A stretch of 64,000 bases of DNA from Larix kaempferi (taxonomy: Eukaryota > Streptophyta > Pinopsida > Pinales > Pinaceae). The DNA is taken from assembly GCA_027924585.1 (NCBI GenBank), contig BSBM01000877.1, forward strand, positions 1,154,501-1,218,500, read 5' to 3'. Of this stretch, positions 1-11,781 are shown one piece after another. The stretch's first letter is position 1. Every line of letters begins with the position of its first letter. The translations under genes and the position numbers were made by a program. The notes under the pieces were generated by a model. The model worked only from the letters and a program-made list of their open reading frames with translations. It was not told the origin of the DNA and made no database searches.

Positions 1-491
1 TTCTAGGTACTGTATATACTATATACAGCTATAACCATAAATAATACCTACACAGTTTGCACTTTTCTTACCACCACTGTGTTGTTTGCAAAGAAAATTA
101 TGCAGAATGCCAGTTTTAAAAATCCAAATTAACAGTGATCCATATTTTTTAACATCGAAAATGCTAACTGTAAAACAGCTTAATCCCTGTTTTTCACATA
201 TATAGTTATTAAGTAAATAAAGGATCTCATCATAAATTTATGAATGTCATAGTGCGCCACTCTTGCTGAATTTCATAAATTTAATTCTTTGTCGTTAATT
301 ACCTATATTCCGGCGACTGACCCACCTGCATGTCTCTTTTGGCAATGAGGACTAAGAGACGCAAACCCTAAGGAAGAGCATAGAAAAAATTGTAATGAAA
401 CAAAGAACCTCCCAAATCCAACTTAATGAAATTTGGAAATTCAATTTTGTTTGAAGGACCGAGCTTAAATCAGCTTTGAAATCTTTAAGAG
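1..491. repeat. Segmental duplication unit 1, 3' tail (non-coding)
   Basis: This stretch matches 40408-40890 and 58735-59316 nearly base for base, starting at TACTGTATATA and running through GTGCGCCACTCTTGC, AATGAGGACTAAGAGAC and CAATTTTGTTTGAAGG. In the other two places it lies downstream of a CLE-like gene copy, so a third copy probably lies just left of the window. No open frame of note is present. Confidence 0.85.
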
Positions 492-778
492 TGTTAGGTT
501 TTCAACTAGCATAAATAATAATTACTAGAGAAATCAACATGCAATCATAAAATAGAGACACATAATTTATAGTGGAAATCCCATGGGGGAAAACCAGCAC
601 CTAAAGAAAGATCTTCATTACATGGTCAAAACCGGTCATCCTGACCTAGCCACTACTCACATGGAGGCCCCTTTACAATGGAGTACACCAAGCACTTTAT
701 AGTCTTCATTACATGCAAATACAATTAGCAAGAAACCACATGCTACCAAAACCATGTGCCCCGAACCACTTTCATTTG
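492..778 (-). mobile_element. Truncated small LTR (same family as 59317-60666)
   Basis: It begins TGTTAGGTTTTCAAC and shares 'CATGGGGGAAAACCAGCACC', 'CCCCTTTACAATGGAGTACACC' and 'ACATGCAAATAC' with the LTRs at 59317-59634 and about 60350-60666. It sits at the same position in unit 1 as the complete element does in unit 3 (after CTTTAAGAG / CTTTACGAG). The distal end (expected ...AACCTAACA) is missing, and the sequence passes directly into the TTGAC-rich minisatellite. Confidence 0.7.
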
Positions 779-1545
779 CCATGGTTAACTTTGTTTGACC
801 ATGGTTGACTTTCGTTGTTCATTGTTGACATTGGTCGAGCATGGTTGACATTAGTTGACCGTGGTTAAATATGGTTACCTTTGGTCCACTATGGTTGAAT
901 TTCGCACACTTTGGTTTACCATGGTTAAATTTGGTTGACTTTTGGTTTACCATGGTTGACTTTGATTTGCCATGGTTAACTTTGGTTGACCATGGATGAC
1001 TATGGTTGACTTTGGCTAACTTTGGTTGATCATGTTTGAATTTGTATGAGCATGATTCACTATTGTTATCTTTGGTTTACTATGCCTGAATTTCACACTT
1101 TGGTTGACCGTGGTTGAATTTGGTTGACCATGGTTGACTTTTGTTGATTGACTTTGTTAACCATGCTTGAATTTGGTTGACCATTCTTTATTATGGTTGA
1201 GTATGGTTAACTATTGTTGACTTTGGTTGACCATGGTCAACTTTGATTGACCATGGTCGACTTTGGTTGATTATTGTTGGCCATGGTTGAATATGGTTGA
1301 CGATGGTTGACTTTGGTCGTCCATTATTGACTTTGATTAACTTTTGGTGGACCATAGTCGACTTTGGTTGACCATTTTTTCTTTGGTTGAACATTATTGT
1401 TCTTGGTTGACAATGGTTCAATATGGTTGACCATGGTTGATTATGGTTGTTCATTATTGACTATGGATGACTATAATCAATGATAGTTTAGAATAGTCAA
1501 CTATGGTCGACAATGGTTGTTGATGGTTAACAATGGTTTTCTATA
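779..1545. repeat. Degenerate minisatellite of TTTGGTTGACCATGGTTGAC
   Basis: About 770 bases are built from imperfect 10- to 21-base units such as CATGGTTGAC and TTTGGTTGAC. The array contains about two dozen TTGAC cores (counted by eye), many as TTGACC or TTGACT, which is the W-box bound by plant WRKY factors. The minus-strand open frame at 1191-1454 is a low-complexity shadow of the repeat, not a gene. Confidence 0.85.
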
Positions 1546-1591
1546 TAATGGTTTTACAATAATTCAAATATTACGTTAAATATTCCAATGT

Positions 1592-1735
1592 AAATTTTAG
1601 AAAAGAGAGGATCTATGTTCTTGAGTGAGTTTCTCAACGTTTCGATCCCTACTATGGGATCATCATCACTAGACACTTAAGTTTGGGTAGAAAAATGTTT
1701 TGATTGACCAACTAAAGTTATATGTAATGGTGATT
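1592..1735 (+). repeat. Inverted repeat arm, left (partner 6660-6801)
   Basis: From AATTTTAGAAAAGAGAGGAT through GTTTCGATCCCTACTATGG to ATATGTAATGGTGAT this is the reverse complement of 6660-6801 with scattered mismatches. The arms lie about 5 kb apart. No target duplication or transposase was recognised, so whether they are ends of one element is unknown. Confidence 0.8.
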
Positions 1736-3671
1736 ACACAAGTTTTTTAGGGTTTGGCTAATTCGAAGAGTTATATGTTAGGAAATATCTTAGAGGACAA
1801 CTTCACAAAACCTAAGATTAGGGAGAAAATTGAAATCTAGATATGTAAAGATTGCCTCAATAGAGATGATGGAGCCAAACTGTGTGACATGGAAACCCCT
1901 TATACACTAGCTAAAAAACAAGCATACCTCGTTACAACCCAATAACTAGGATAACCTAAAGCTAATAAATCTTATAACTAAATAAAATTTTATTAAAATT
2001 ATATTGGAATCATATTATATTCTAAAATAAATTAAATTATGTTAGTAGTTATAAAAAAAAAAATTGTTACTATATCTTGCAAAATTAAAAACTTTGACAA
2101 ATACTATATAATAACTAAATAACTTACCAATGGGATTAATAATTAATTAGTTCAAATATGGTTAAAACACTATAAAAATAAAAATCTTAACTAGAATATA
2201 TTAATAATTAAAATTATAACATAATTTAAACTTAACTTAAACAAATCTTTATATTAAATCTAATTATATTAAAATCATATTGTATTCGAAAATAAACAAA
2301 ATTAGGATAATATAATTAAATTCTTAATATATCAAAACAATGCAAAATAAATTATTTTATACAACCAACTAATTAACTTAGTTAGCAAAAAACATAGTTG
2401 AAACTTTTAAACATCTACTAAAACATTTTTATATACAAAATAGAAACATATTCTAACATACCTCTTTGCTGAAAAATATTTTATGTTTGAAACATTATCT
2501 TAACTATTGAAAGAGTGTTTACTGAATGCAATGGACAAGTGGCAGCATCATGAGACAAGTAACTAGTTGTTGCTATGGGAGAACTCCCTTGAATTGTGCT
2601 CATAGTGCCCTGAAAGATGGGACTAGAGCTTGAGGCTCATTTATTGAAAACTCACCAGCAAAAAGACCTAGGCATCTTTTTTAAGAGCCATCGAATTTGG
2701 ATTGAGGATCAACACTTTTCCTGACGAAGAAACTTACCTAGTGGTTCTACTGTATGCACACAATAGATTCGATGAGGGGAAGACTAGGTTTTTGATCATG
2801 GTGTAAGTCTGCCTTATTACTATTGAGTGCAGAGTTTTTACTGCTGAGTGCTGAGATTGAGGTTTTTGGCAAGTCTCTATTGATTGCTCGCTATACTATT
2901 TGAGTGCCTTGCTTCTACACAAAGTTATTCTACATAGTGGTTCAGTAAACAGGCTCGGGGGTCCAAAGGAGGCAAGTAGTTTGGTTGCTTCTTCTGGAGA
3001 AGGTTGGGAGGAACATGCATGCTTGGGTGTTTGTCCACCCTGTCTATAGTTGCAGGTTCTATTCACAATTTCATTTCTTAATTAGTTATAAATTGTTGTT
3101 GTAGTTGTTTGAGTTAGTAGTTGTTAGTTAAATATTGATAATGCATAAGTAAATATTTGAATTTATAATCCGTTAATGGTTTTGAAAATTGTTGAATAAG
3201 TATATGAATTGATAGAATAAAATACCTTCCCTGTATTTTTTCACATACTGTTTTTGTATCGTAATCTAGTACAGGGAAGGGAGATCAAAGTAGATAAATG
3301 ATATGGAGTGAGCAGATTGAATGAATGATCTAACTCTGTTATGTTTCCTTAAAATTTCCTTTCTCTGTTATGTTTTGCAATTTAACAAATATCTTATACT
3401 CTCATTTATAAAATATTATAGTTATATATACTATTAGTATTCAACTTCAATTAGTCCTCCATCAGTATTTTTATAGCTGTAAAACAATCATAGTAATGCT
3501 CATATTATTTGCACATTATATTATTTCTACTATTGCAGCAATAGAATTAAATTAGGGCATAACTTCTTCTTGTTTCTAAACCTTTGCGAAAGCGAGGAAA
3601 TAGTTATAGTCTCTTATTATTCTACATGTACCCATTCTGAATCTCCTATTAAGACCTATATACATCCTGTG

Positions 3672-3672
<1 letters not shown>
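1736..3672. other. AT-rich non-coding stretch
   Basis: No coding region, RNA gene or element end is recognisable. The 1960-2470 part is extremely AT-rich. 2520-3060 has normal composition but no frame beyond short chance ones. Confidence 0.6.

Positions 3673-3728
<56 letters not shown>
3673..3728. repeat. (TA)n microsatellite
   Basis: An uninterrupted TA dinucleotide run of roughly 55 bases. The 127-codon plus frame across it (3570-3953) encodes an alternating Tyr-Ile stretch and is an artefact of the repeat. Confidence 0.95.
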
Positions 3729-3731
<3 letters not shown>

Positions 3732-6559
3732 AGTATCAAAACAATTACCAGAACCCTATATCATCATTACCATGTAGGACCTTTACACACCAAACAAGTA
3801 TGTAGTGGACGAATGACCTACATTGGCAGAACCATAGCTTTCTTCATCTTAACATTTAGAAATCATTCAACGCTTATCAAAACATTTAGAAGTTACAAGA
3901 CAGAGATTAAATCATACAAGGGTTCCTTCTTTACGTCTAAAGGTTACAGTTGAAACCTTAAGAGAACCAAAACAACCATAGTTTCGAAAACGAGTTCATG
4001 GGCAGCCTCGCGGCCAAACCCTTAACACTTTCTAAACATTAATTTTCTTTTCCATGTTCAACATTTGAGAAAATGCAGTCATGATATAAAATATCCAGTA
4101 CATTGTCTAAAACCAAAAACAAAGAAACATATTTAGCATAATTACCAAATAGTGGTTTTACAATCCTATTTTTAACCTCCGTTTGCAGCAAAACAAAATA
4201 GGCATCCGAGACAATGTCTCAGTTTTATGTTCGACCTCTTAAAATCATCGAAGCTATCCTCTAAACCGAACCAGTTCTGGTTTGAAAGCATATCGAGGCA
4301 TTTAGCCCTTTTATCATAACATCATTTTATAAAACACAAAATAATAAACTATTACAGGTTTGGAGTATCGCTCACAGTTACACACACAAACAATATCAGG
4401 TTAAGGGACCATAATCTTTCATTAATCAATTTAGCCCAGGGTTAAAACCCTCTGAGCAGTATTACAATGTTTACAAGTATTTTTGTAGAGAAACACTATA
4501 GGCTTAAATGCCAAAGTGGGTCGAGGATTCTATCCTCCCCACTCTGTCATTCGGCTCATAAACATCACAATGGCATTCACATTCCACAACCAGACATCAA
4601 AATTGACGTATCGGCTAAAACCAAAGAGGAACCAATAGTCACCGAGCTGAAACATATAGGGAAAAACACGGAAGCTTACCGGTTCTAACGCTGTGGCCAT
4701 CACTCAACCTCATGCATGAAAACCAAGAGCCAAAGCACACCTTCCACATAAGTAATGAATGGTTAAAAAGGTATAAGAGGAAGTTCATTAAACGAAATAG
4801 CACAACTGCAAACTTAGTGAAATAACAGAAGAAATAGGTTTTGAGACCTGCACATTACCTTGCAGAAAGAACCAGGTGCCTGAAACTTAGCATGGCCACG
4901 CTCGATGAGAACCAGAACCAAACCACCATAGCAAACTCAACGAATGAGAAAGACAACCCTAAGATCTCACAGTGGAAAAACTTGCAAGCTGAAGGTCGAG
5001 GTATCGAACCTTGTAGAGGTTCCTCCTAAAACATTTGAGTAAACCCTAACATTTCACAGCCTGTCGGCCACTCCAAACCCCTCTCGTGTCAAAATGTATG
5101 CAGTTGTTATGCTCTCGTCGAGGTAAGCCCGAGCATTTAGGGCTAGCAACATTTCCAATGAAAAAACCATGTGAAGTCTAGGCCACATAGGACGCCACGA
5201 GACTATCCACTCCAAACCACTTTAATGCACTTTATTATCGCATCTACCAAAGTACATCATACCTAGCATCAAGTGCTATAATGTCAAGGTTTGAGTTGTT
5301 ATAAGCCACGACTATAATATAGTATGGGTAACATTAACCTAAGGTCAAAACTCGGATCATCACCCACGTCATTTCATTGTTTTCCATCGCATCATGTTCC
5401 AAGCTTAGGTTCAAACTTTTAATATGACCACTGTATTATAGCATAGCGACGTTATATTACATCGAAACATCAATGCTTGATAAAGACCATAAAGCACTCT
5501 ATTGAAACCATAATTTGAGCTATTATCACATTGATCTATGTCGTTAGAGCAAAGCGCTTGTAGTATATAGTCACAACTATAGGCTATTAACAAAGTATTG
5601 TATTAATATTATTTTCTAGGTTATGTACATAGTGCGTAGGATATAAGGTTAGATCTAGGATTATAATACTAATATCCAAGCATAGATTATGTATTAATCA
5701 ATGCATGTTTATTTCTAAGAAGCTAGCTATTCAAAACAAAGGTCCCAATTCTATCCACAATATTTTAGTACAAGGCAAAGGTGTAGAGAACAATCATATA
5801 TTCTGCGAGTTGAATCATTTTTTAAATTACATAAACCACTTGAGAAAAACTGAAAGTTTACCTAGGATAGATCTCACCGGAACTATTTAATATTTAGTAT
5901 ATTTCCTTCTTTAAACATAGAAGGCTAATAGAATCAAAATAGGACTTCGTTATACATTTGAGATAACATTTCTCTTACCTGTACTCTGTAAACAGAAGTT
6001 CAATGCTTTAGCCAAATAGATAAGTAAGCTTCGAAGTGTCCATAGGACCCCTTCATCATCAACAAACAAAGGAACACAGTTAGAACATATAAACAATAAC
6101 AATAGCAAAGAGAACCTTTAAAGCATCGACATCATTTCAAAGCAATCATATGTACTTATGCGAAGCCTAATACACATGCTTGAAGCAAGAAAACACCAAC
6201 AATATCTTTGGGTCACATAACACTTTCCACACACGTCGTAAAACATTAGACAACCATGATTATTATTACATTTTATTTCAGTATAACGTTTTTAAAGAAC
6301 AAATAAGCATTTATTACATTTCCAAGTATAGCAAATAATACTACATTGAATTTTTTTAAAATTTTTGTGATTTTTGCGTTGTTACATATTCTAAACTATA
6401 TTAAACTAATTTAAAAAACTCTTAAAACTTTAGATTGCAGCAAATTTTAACATTAATAGAAATAGAAACTACTTTCCAAAAACATTATCAAAACTTTAAG
6501 AATTTTTAAATAAATTAAAGATATATAATAATTCTCAACCTTGTGACATTTGAAAGTAA
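3729..6559. other. Unassigned stretch, possible old LTR-element remnant
   Basis: Composition is closer to coding or LTR DNA than the surroundings, especially 3730-5420. On the minus strand, a purine-rich GAGAGGGGTTTGGAGTGG followed shortly by TGTGAAATG (about 5060-5090) resembles a polypurine tract next to an LTR start. I found no second LTR and no gag or pol motif, so this is a weak suggestion only. Confidence 0.25.
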
Positions 6560-6601
6560 GAAAACTAACTAATTATTCCAGAAAACTAACTAATTATTCC
6601 T
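6560..6601. repeat. Short direct duplication GAAAACTAACTAATTATTCC
   Basis: A 20-base unit occurs twice head to tail. It lies just outside the right inverted-repeat arm. Confidence 0.9.
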
Positions 6602-6659
6602 GGAACTAGTCAAATCCTAAAAAACTTGAGCCGCCTATTTCTTTCTACCAATTTACCAA

Positions 6660-6801
6660 ATCACCATTACATATAACTTTTGTTGGGCAATCAAAACATT
6701 TTTCTTCCCAGATTTTATGTCTCTTGATGATGATCCCATAGTAGGGATCGAAACGTCGAGAAACTCATTGAAAAACGCAAATCCTCTCTTTTCTAAAATT
6801 T
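6660..6801 (-). repeat. Inverted repeat arm, right (partner 1592-1735)
   Basis: Read on the minus strand it reproduces the left arm, including GAGTTTCTCGACGTTTCG and GATCCCTACTATGGGATCATC. The inner part of the arm contains the small palindrome GATCCCATAGTAGGGATC. Confidence 0.8.
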
Positions 6802-9800
6802 GTATCTCTGCATATGGCACTCTATTCCAATGTAAAATTAAAACTTAATTAAATTAAATTTTCCAATGTATTAACTTTTTTACATATATATAATTTACAT
6901 AATCTTGATTATTTAATTTTTATATAAATAATTATTTTTTAAAAATAATAATTACTTACATAATTTTATTTTTATAATATTTATAGATTTGGATTATTTA
7001 TATAATTTTATAAAGTTTATATAAATAATAATTTAATAATATTTACATAATTGTTTTTTTTTAAATATGTATAATTAAACATAATTTTAATAATTTCAAT
7101 AAATAATTATATTGAATATTTTATAAGAATTAATATAAAGGATACACTTAAATTCAAAACAAAAGATGATATAATTGTATTAATTTTAAACTATTTATTT
7201 TATTAAAAACAAAATAAATTATTATTTATTATATAATTGTATTAACTTTAAAATATTTATTTTATTAAAAAAAAATTGAAATCCTTCCCATACAAGACAC
7301 ATATTAGTGCGTTGAATTGTGGTTGAAAGAGTGATCCACAATGTTTTCTTTATTTATAGCTTTACTATCTATTTTATTGTAAAGTCAAAATTTTGTATAA
7401 ATATTTTTTTATAAATATATAAAAATTTAATTATATATTTTATATACAATTTGTATAAATATTATTTTAAAATATGAAAAATTTAATTATCTAAATTTAT
7501 ATAATTTAAAATGAAATCAATTTTTTTAAATTATTTAAAATTTAGTATTAATTTTAAAACTAGTATCACAATCAGATAAGGATTCTGGAGTCCTCTGATG
7601 ATGATATGCACGGGAAAACCTATCCACTCTGGCAACAGGCGGAACCATGCATGCGATGCTACGGCAAGGGAGTCCATATTTTAAATCGCCAGCTATATTA
7701 TTGAAAACAAAAGACGGAGCTCGAAAGAGTCAGTCGGGAGAATATTTGGTTGCAGTAAGCAGTTTACAAGCTTATGTGTGGAGCAAATTTATCCTATAAA
7801 ACGATTTTGATATGAATTTTGTAAGATCTTATACATGAATAGAATTTCATCAAGATATGTGTTTGGTGTTTGGTGTTTGGTGAAATTCAAAATTATATTA
7901 TTTCATCTATGTAGTTGGTGAAATAATGTTGGTTAATTTATAATTAGTTAAACATTTAATATAATATATTTATATTAGTAGGTGTATATATTAAATAGAA
8001 TTTGTGGTGGATTATTATTTATGTTTTTCCTAGATTGAAGAAGGATGGGACTTTGTGATTAGAACTAAGTATAAAAAATAAGCAATAGATAACTTGTTCA
8101 TAACACTTCACTTGTAACCTATAAATATTTAGGAGTAATTTTAATCAAATTGTATATATTGTTTTAAATATTTTTTAGTAACACATAAGGTAATCAACAT
8201 TAAAACAAAATAAGTATATTAAAGTTCTGAACCTATATTTATTATTTAATTAATATTAAGAAAACAAATTAAAAAAATACATTTTTTGTACTTAGATGTT
8301 ACTTTCCATATTACATATTACTTATAAGTATTTTGTCCAAATCTCAATTAATTTAGATCATCAAAATTTTGATTAGAGTTATTAACATAATTTTAGACAA
8401 GGAGCACTTACAACAAGGGATTCCATATTTTAAATCTTTAACGTTACATGGTTAGATTGAATACATAGGACAGAGAAATATTTTGTGGTAGTAAGACATT
8501 TATAAGATGATTTTGGCTAAAGTAATATGAAGATTGTTTCTTTTATATTAATTACCACTTTTTAAAATGTTTCTAAAAAATTTAGACACAAAGGATTTAG
8601 ATGATCAAAATTTTCATCATAATTATTTAGAAAAGTAATATAAATTTACAAGATTGGTTCCCTAATTTATTCATAACTCTAATTTCTTGACCCATTGTGC
8701 TGCACCAAGAAGCTGGATTGTTTGGTGGGTGCACAGGTATCTCAACTGGGTTGCTGCTAATCTTCCCTAGAGTTCTTGTGCAACAGACATAAGATTTAAG
8801 GCGTTTGGGATAAGCGTAGTAGCCGCTACGGTTGGATAAAATCTAAAGAAATAACTAATTCAAACAATTATGCAAATTCTATAGTAAAATATATTAACTC
8901 AATAATTAACCTATGAAACTAAAATACAATCAACACTATCTTCTGAAACGATCTCTGCTTTCTGAGACAGAGTGTTGATAGCGAAATTTAGCCAACTGGC
9001 TATTTTTTGGGTTTTTTTTCAAAAAATAAATTTGTTATTTTGTGATTTTTACTCTCTAATATAGCCTATATATACATAAAAATTGTTTTTTTAGTGGAAT
9101 ATTCGCCAAAATTTATAGTTTTCAATAGTAAATTGTACGTTTCATATTTAATTTTCGCTTACCTATCTATATATGTGATTTTTTCAATTCAAAATAATCA
9201 CCTATAATACTATACTTAGATAGATTATTAGTATCCTTAAAAAATACCCTAGATGATAGTATCCTACAGTCACACATTAATAAACTTAATCACATGGACA
9301 TGAAAAGAGAACTGGTGTTGTTGATTGCATTAAGCATAAATCGTCAATACAAATCTTCTACACAATTTCTCAAAGTATTGGCTAATCCCCTTCAGAGAAG
9401 ACTTCCACCTTTTATCCATTTTCAGGAAAAATATAGTTTTAGCATCCAATCTCACATATAAAAAATGATATAAACTGACAAAACTATTGATCTCATATAA
9501 GAACAAAAAATTGAGGTATGAAAACATTCAGATTTTTTTATGAAAAACTTATGTAGATATAGTCTAGAGACCCAAAGTCTACCCTATAATCATCAAGAAA
9601 ATTCTTATAATGTCTCACACCCAAAAATATCAAAGAAATATTACAAAATAAATTAGGCTACCAAATTTAATATATGCAAATAAAGCATAAAGTGTTCCTA
9701 ATTTAGTATCTATAATTCCCACATACACATACATATCATTAAAATAACTCTAAGTAGTACAAGAATTTATCTTTTAGCTTATTACAAAATCATTTCCAAT

Positions 9801-9950
9801 TAAATCTTCAAATAAAAAATGTATAAAACTTATACGTGCTAACAAATAATGTTGAATGTAATTTTTATTTTTAAAATATATTTAATTTACATTAAGTATA
9901 AAGAGAATAAAATGAAATTAGATTAATTAAAACATAACGCTAAATTTACC
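6802..9950. other. AT-rich intergenic DNA
   Basis: Long A/T runs with only short chance frames. Nothing recognisable as a gene, RNA or element end was seen, including in the less AT-rich patches at 7570-7800 and 8690-9010. Confidence 0.6.
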
Positions 9951-9959
9951 TCTACAATC

Positions 9960-10594
9960 AAGTGGCTCGTCCTGGGTGAAGAAGATGTTGGTACACCCTC
10001 TCTAATCCAACCCTGCATATGGATATGAAACAATGTCTAATCGAGGTTGGGCCTCGCTACCTAGCATGTCAAGCACATCCGCAGTAATCCTAGCATGAAA
10101 GTATAGCTTCTTCCTCGTGGCCATCATCAACCTAGGAGGGTTCCAGTCAAAATATTTCCTTGTCACCAAAAATCTCTCAAAAAAAAGACAAAACAACTTT
10201 GAACCGAAAGGGATGTTCACCCTCCTGCCAATAGATGCACGACATCGACTAAGAGCATAACAAAACTGTCATAAAAAAATTTAAACCACATAATGCATCT
10301 AGGTTTCTGCACTAAATAATTAACATAATATAATAAAGGGAAGCTAATGTGATTCCCATCACTGGTGTGAAGCATAATGGTAATAACCAACAAAGAGAGG
10401 CACCTCACATCCTCTCTACCAAAAGAAACAATGGAAAGCTACCCACCGCTGAACTGAAACTAAGCAGGGTTGATGATGTTGGGATCAACATATCTCTGAA
10501 CATAGGCTAGTTGAATCATTGCTATATATACATCTAGGACCTCAGGGAATTGAGGAAAGTCCTCACCTCTCCTAAAGATCCCGATGATAAAACA
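9960..10594 (-). pseudogene. Minus-strand coding remnant, 3' part (split by copia insertion)
   Basis: On the minus strand the frame entering from the insertion point reads FRRGEDFPQFPEV and then a Tyr/Ile/Val-rich helix-like segment (LDVYIAMIQLAYVQRYVD). It breaks at a stop and continues as fragments at 10217-10408 and 10002-10220. The 5' part lies at 23896-24050 and joins in frame across the copia element. The layout (W...R, then PTxEDIY, then RRGEDFPQFP) recalls the plant mobile domain found in MULE-type transposons and some host genes. That assignment is weak. The fragment is degenerate, with at least two stops, so it is not a working gene. Confidence 0.35.
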
Positions 10595-11185
10595 TGTTGA
10601 TGTATTTGTAACTTTGGAATATATTCACTTGTATATTTTATGTATTACATTTGTACTTTATTGTATACCCAACGGAGATGTATTACTCCTTCGATTGGAA
10701 GTGTCATCAATTGTATTTGCAAGTGTCACAAGTTACATTGTAAGTGTCGTAACTTATATTTGATGGGTTATTAGACCACCTTGGTGGGTTCGGACCTGTA
10801 TGAGTCATGTGGATGGGTTATTAGGCTTCCATAGGAAGTTGGCCCAGTTAGGGTTAAAGGCAGGTGAAACTAAAGTATAAATAGAGAGTGTGACTCTCTC
10901 ATTCTAATTATTCACTCACTCATCCAACTCACATAGTTGAGAGAGAGGAGTGCACACAAGTGGAGGAGGAGTAAGTGCCAAATACATCTATCTTTTGGGT
11001 TTGATCTTTGTTATCTTTGTATTGGGGCTTATTTCTATCTCTGAGGAAGTTGTGGGGTTTTTCACCTTCTTGGTTTTCCCCGGTGAAATGCTTTGTGTCC
11101 ATTGTCTCTTGTGATTGTTATGTTGTTCTTGTTATTCTCTTAGTGATCCTAGATAATCTTGAATGAAATTATCAAATATCTAACA
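10595..11185 (+). repeat. 5' LTR of outer copia element
   Basis: 591 bases, TGTTGATGTATTTG...AATATCTAACA, followed directly by TGGTATCAGAGC. It contains a TATA box (TATAAATAG at 10876-10884), an inverted GAGAGTGTGACTCTC just downstream, and 'TGATGGGTTATTAGACCACC', which is shared with the inner element's LTR. Confidence 0.93.
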
Positions 11186-11197
11186 TGGTATCAGAGC
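11186..11197 (+). promoter_or_regulatory. Primer-binding site, tRNA-Met(i)
   Basis: TGGTATCAGAGC follows the LTR end with no gap. It is complementary to the 3' end of plant initiator tRNA-Met, the standard copia primer. Confidence 0.93.
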
Positions 11198-11781
11198 GGT
11201 ACTAAGAAGAAGACATTGTGCAGCTGCGGAAGCTAGGGCTTATTAATTTTTGGGTTTCTCTCCACTGTTCATCAAAGGCAGGAGGCTAGACTAACTCTCC
11301 TAGCAAGGGCTCATCTTTTTGTCGAGACATAATTCAATTCTGAGCTTTTTCAGTTTTTGGCCTGTCATTGCTCCGGGAAATTAAGGTTTCTGAGAAAGTT
11401 GGAATTTTTGGAATCTGAGACCACGGCTAGATGCTCCTCAGAAAAAACAAAGTTTAGAGACCAATATCAAAATTTATGGTTGGGAAGAACCCCGGGCTCT
11501 ATCAAAGCCTAGTTCGGGATTTTTACGAGAAAACCAAAAACTGCATATCCAAAAGTTTCAAAGTCAATTTTGAGGGGTCAAATTTTGGAGATTTCAAAAT
11601 TGAAGTATACCAGCGTGATCAGCTCAGCAAGGCGCATCTTGTCATCCAATCAGAAGTTTGAAAGTCAAAGTTTGAATTTTTAGGGTTTCTCTGACAAACC
11701 CTAATCCAGCTCGAGATCCAATTTCAACAAATCAAGTGGTAAGACCTAAATATTTTATTTCCATTTGAGTTTCTCATTAAG

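Noticed and set aside
1191-1454. 87-codon minus-strand open frame
   Set aside because: Translation of the TTGAC minisatellite; repetitive NQPWST-type peptide with no gene signals.
3570-3953. 127-codon plus-strand open frame
   Set aside because: Its core is the (TA)n run translated as Tyr-Ile repeats; no motif outside it.
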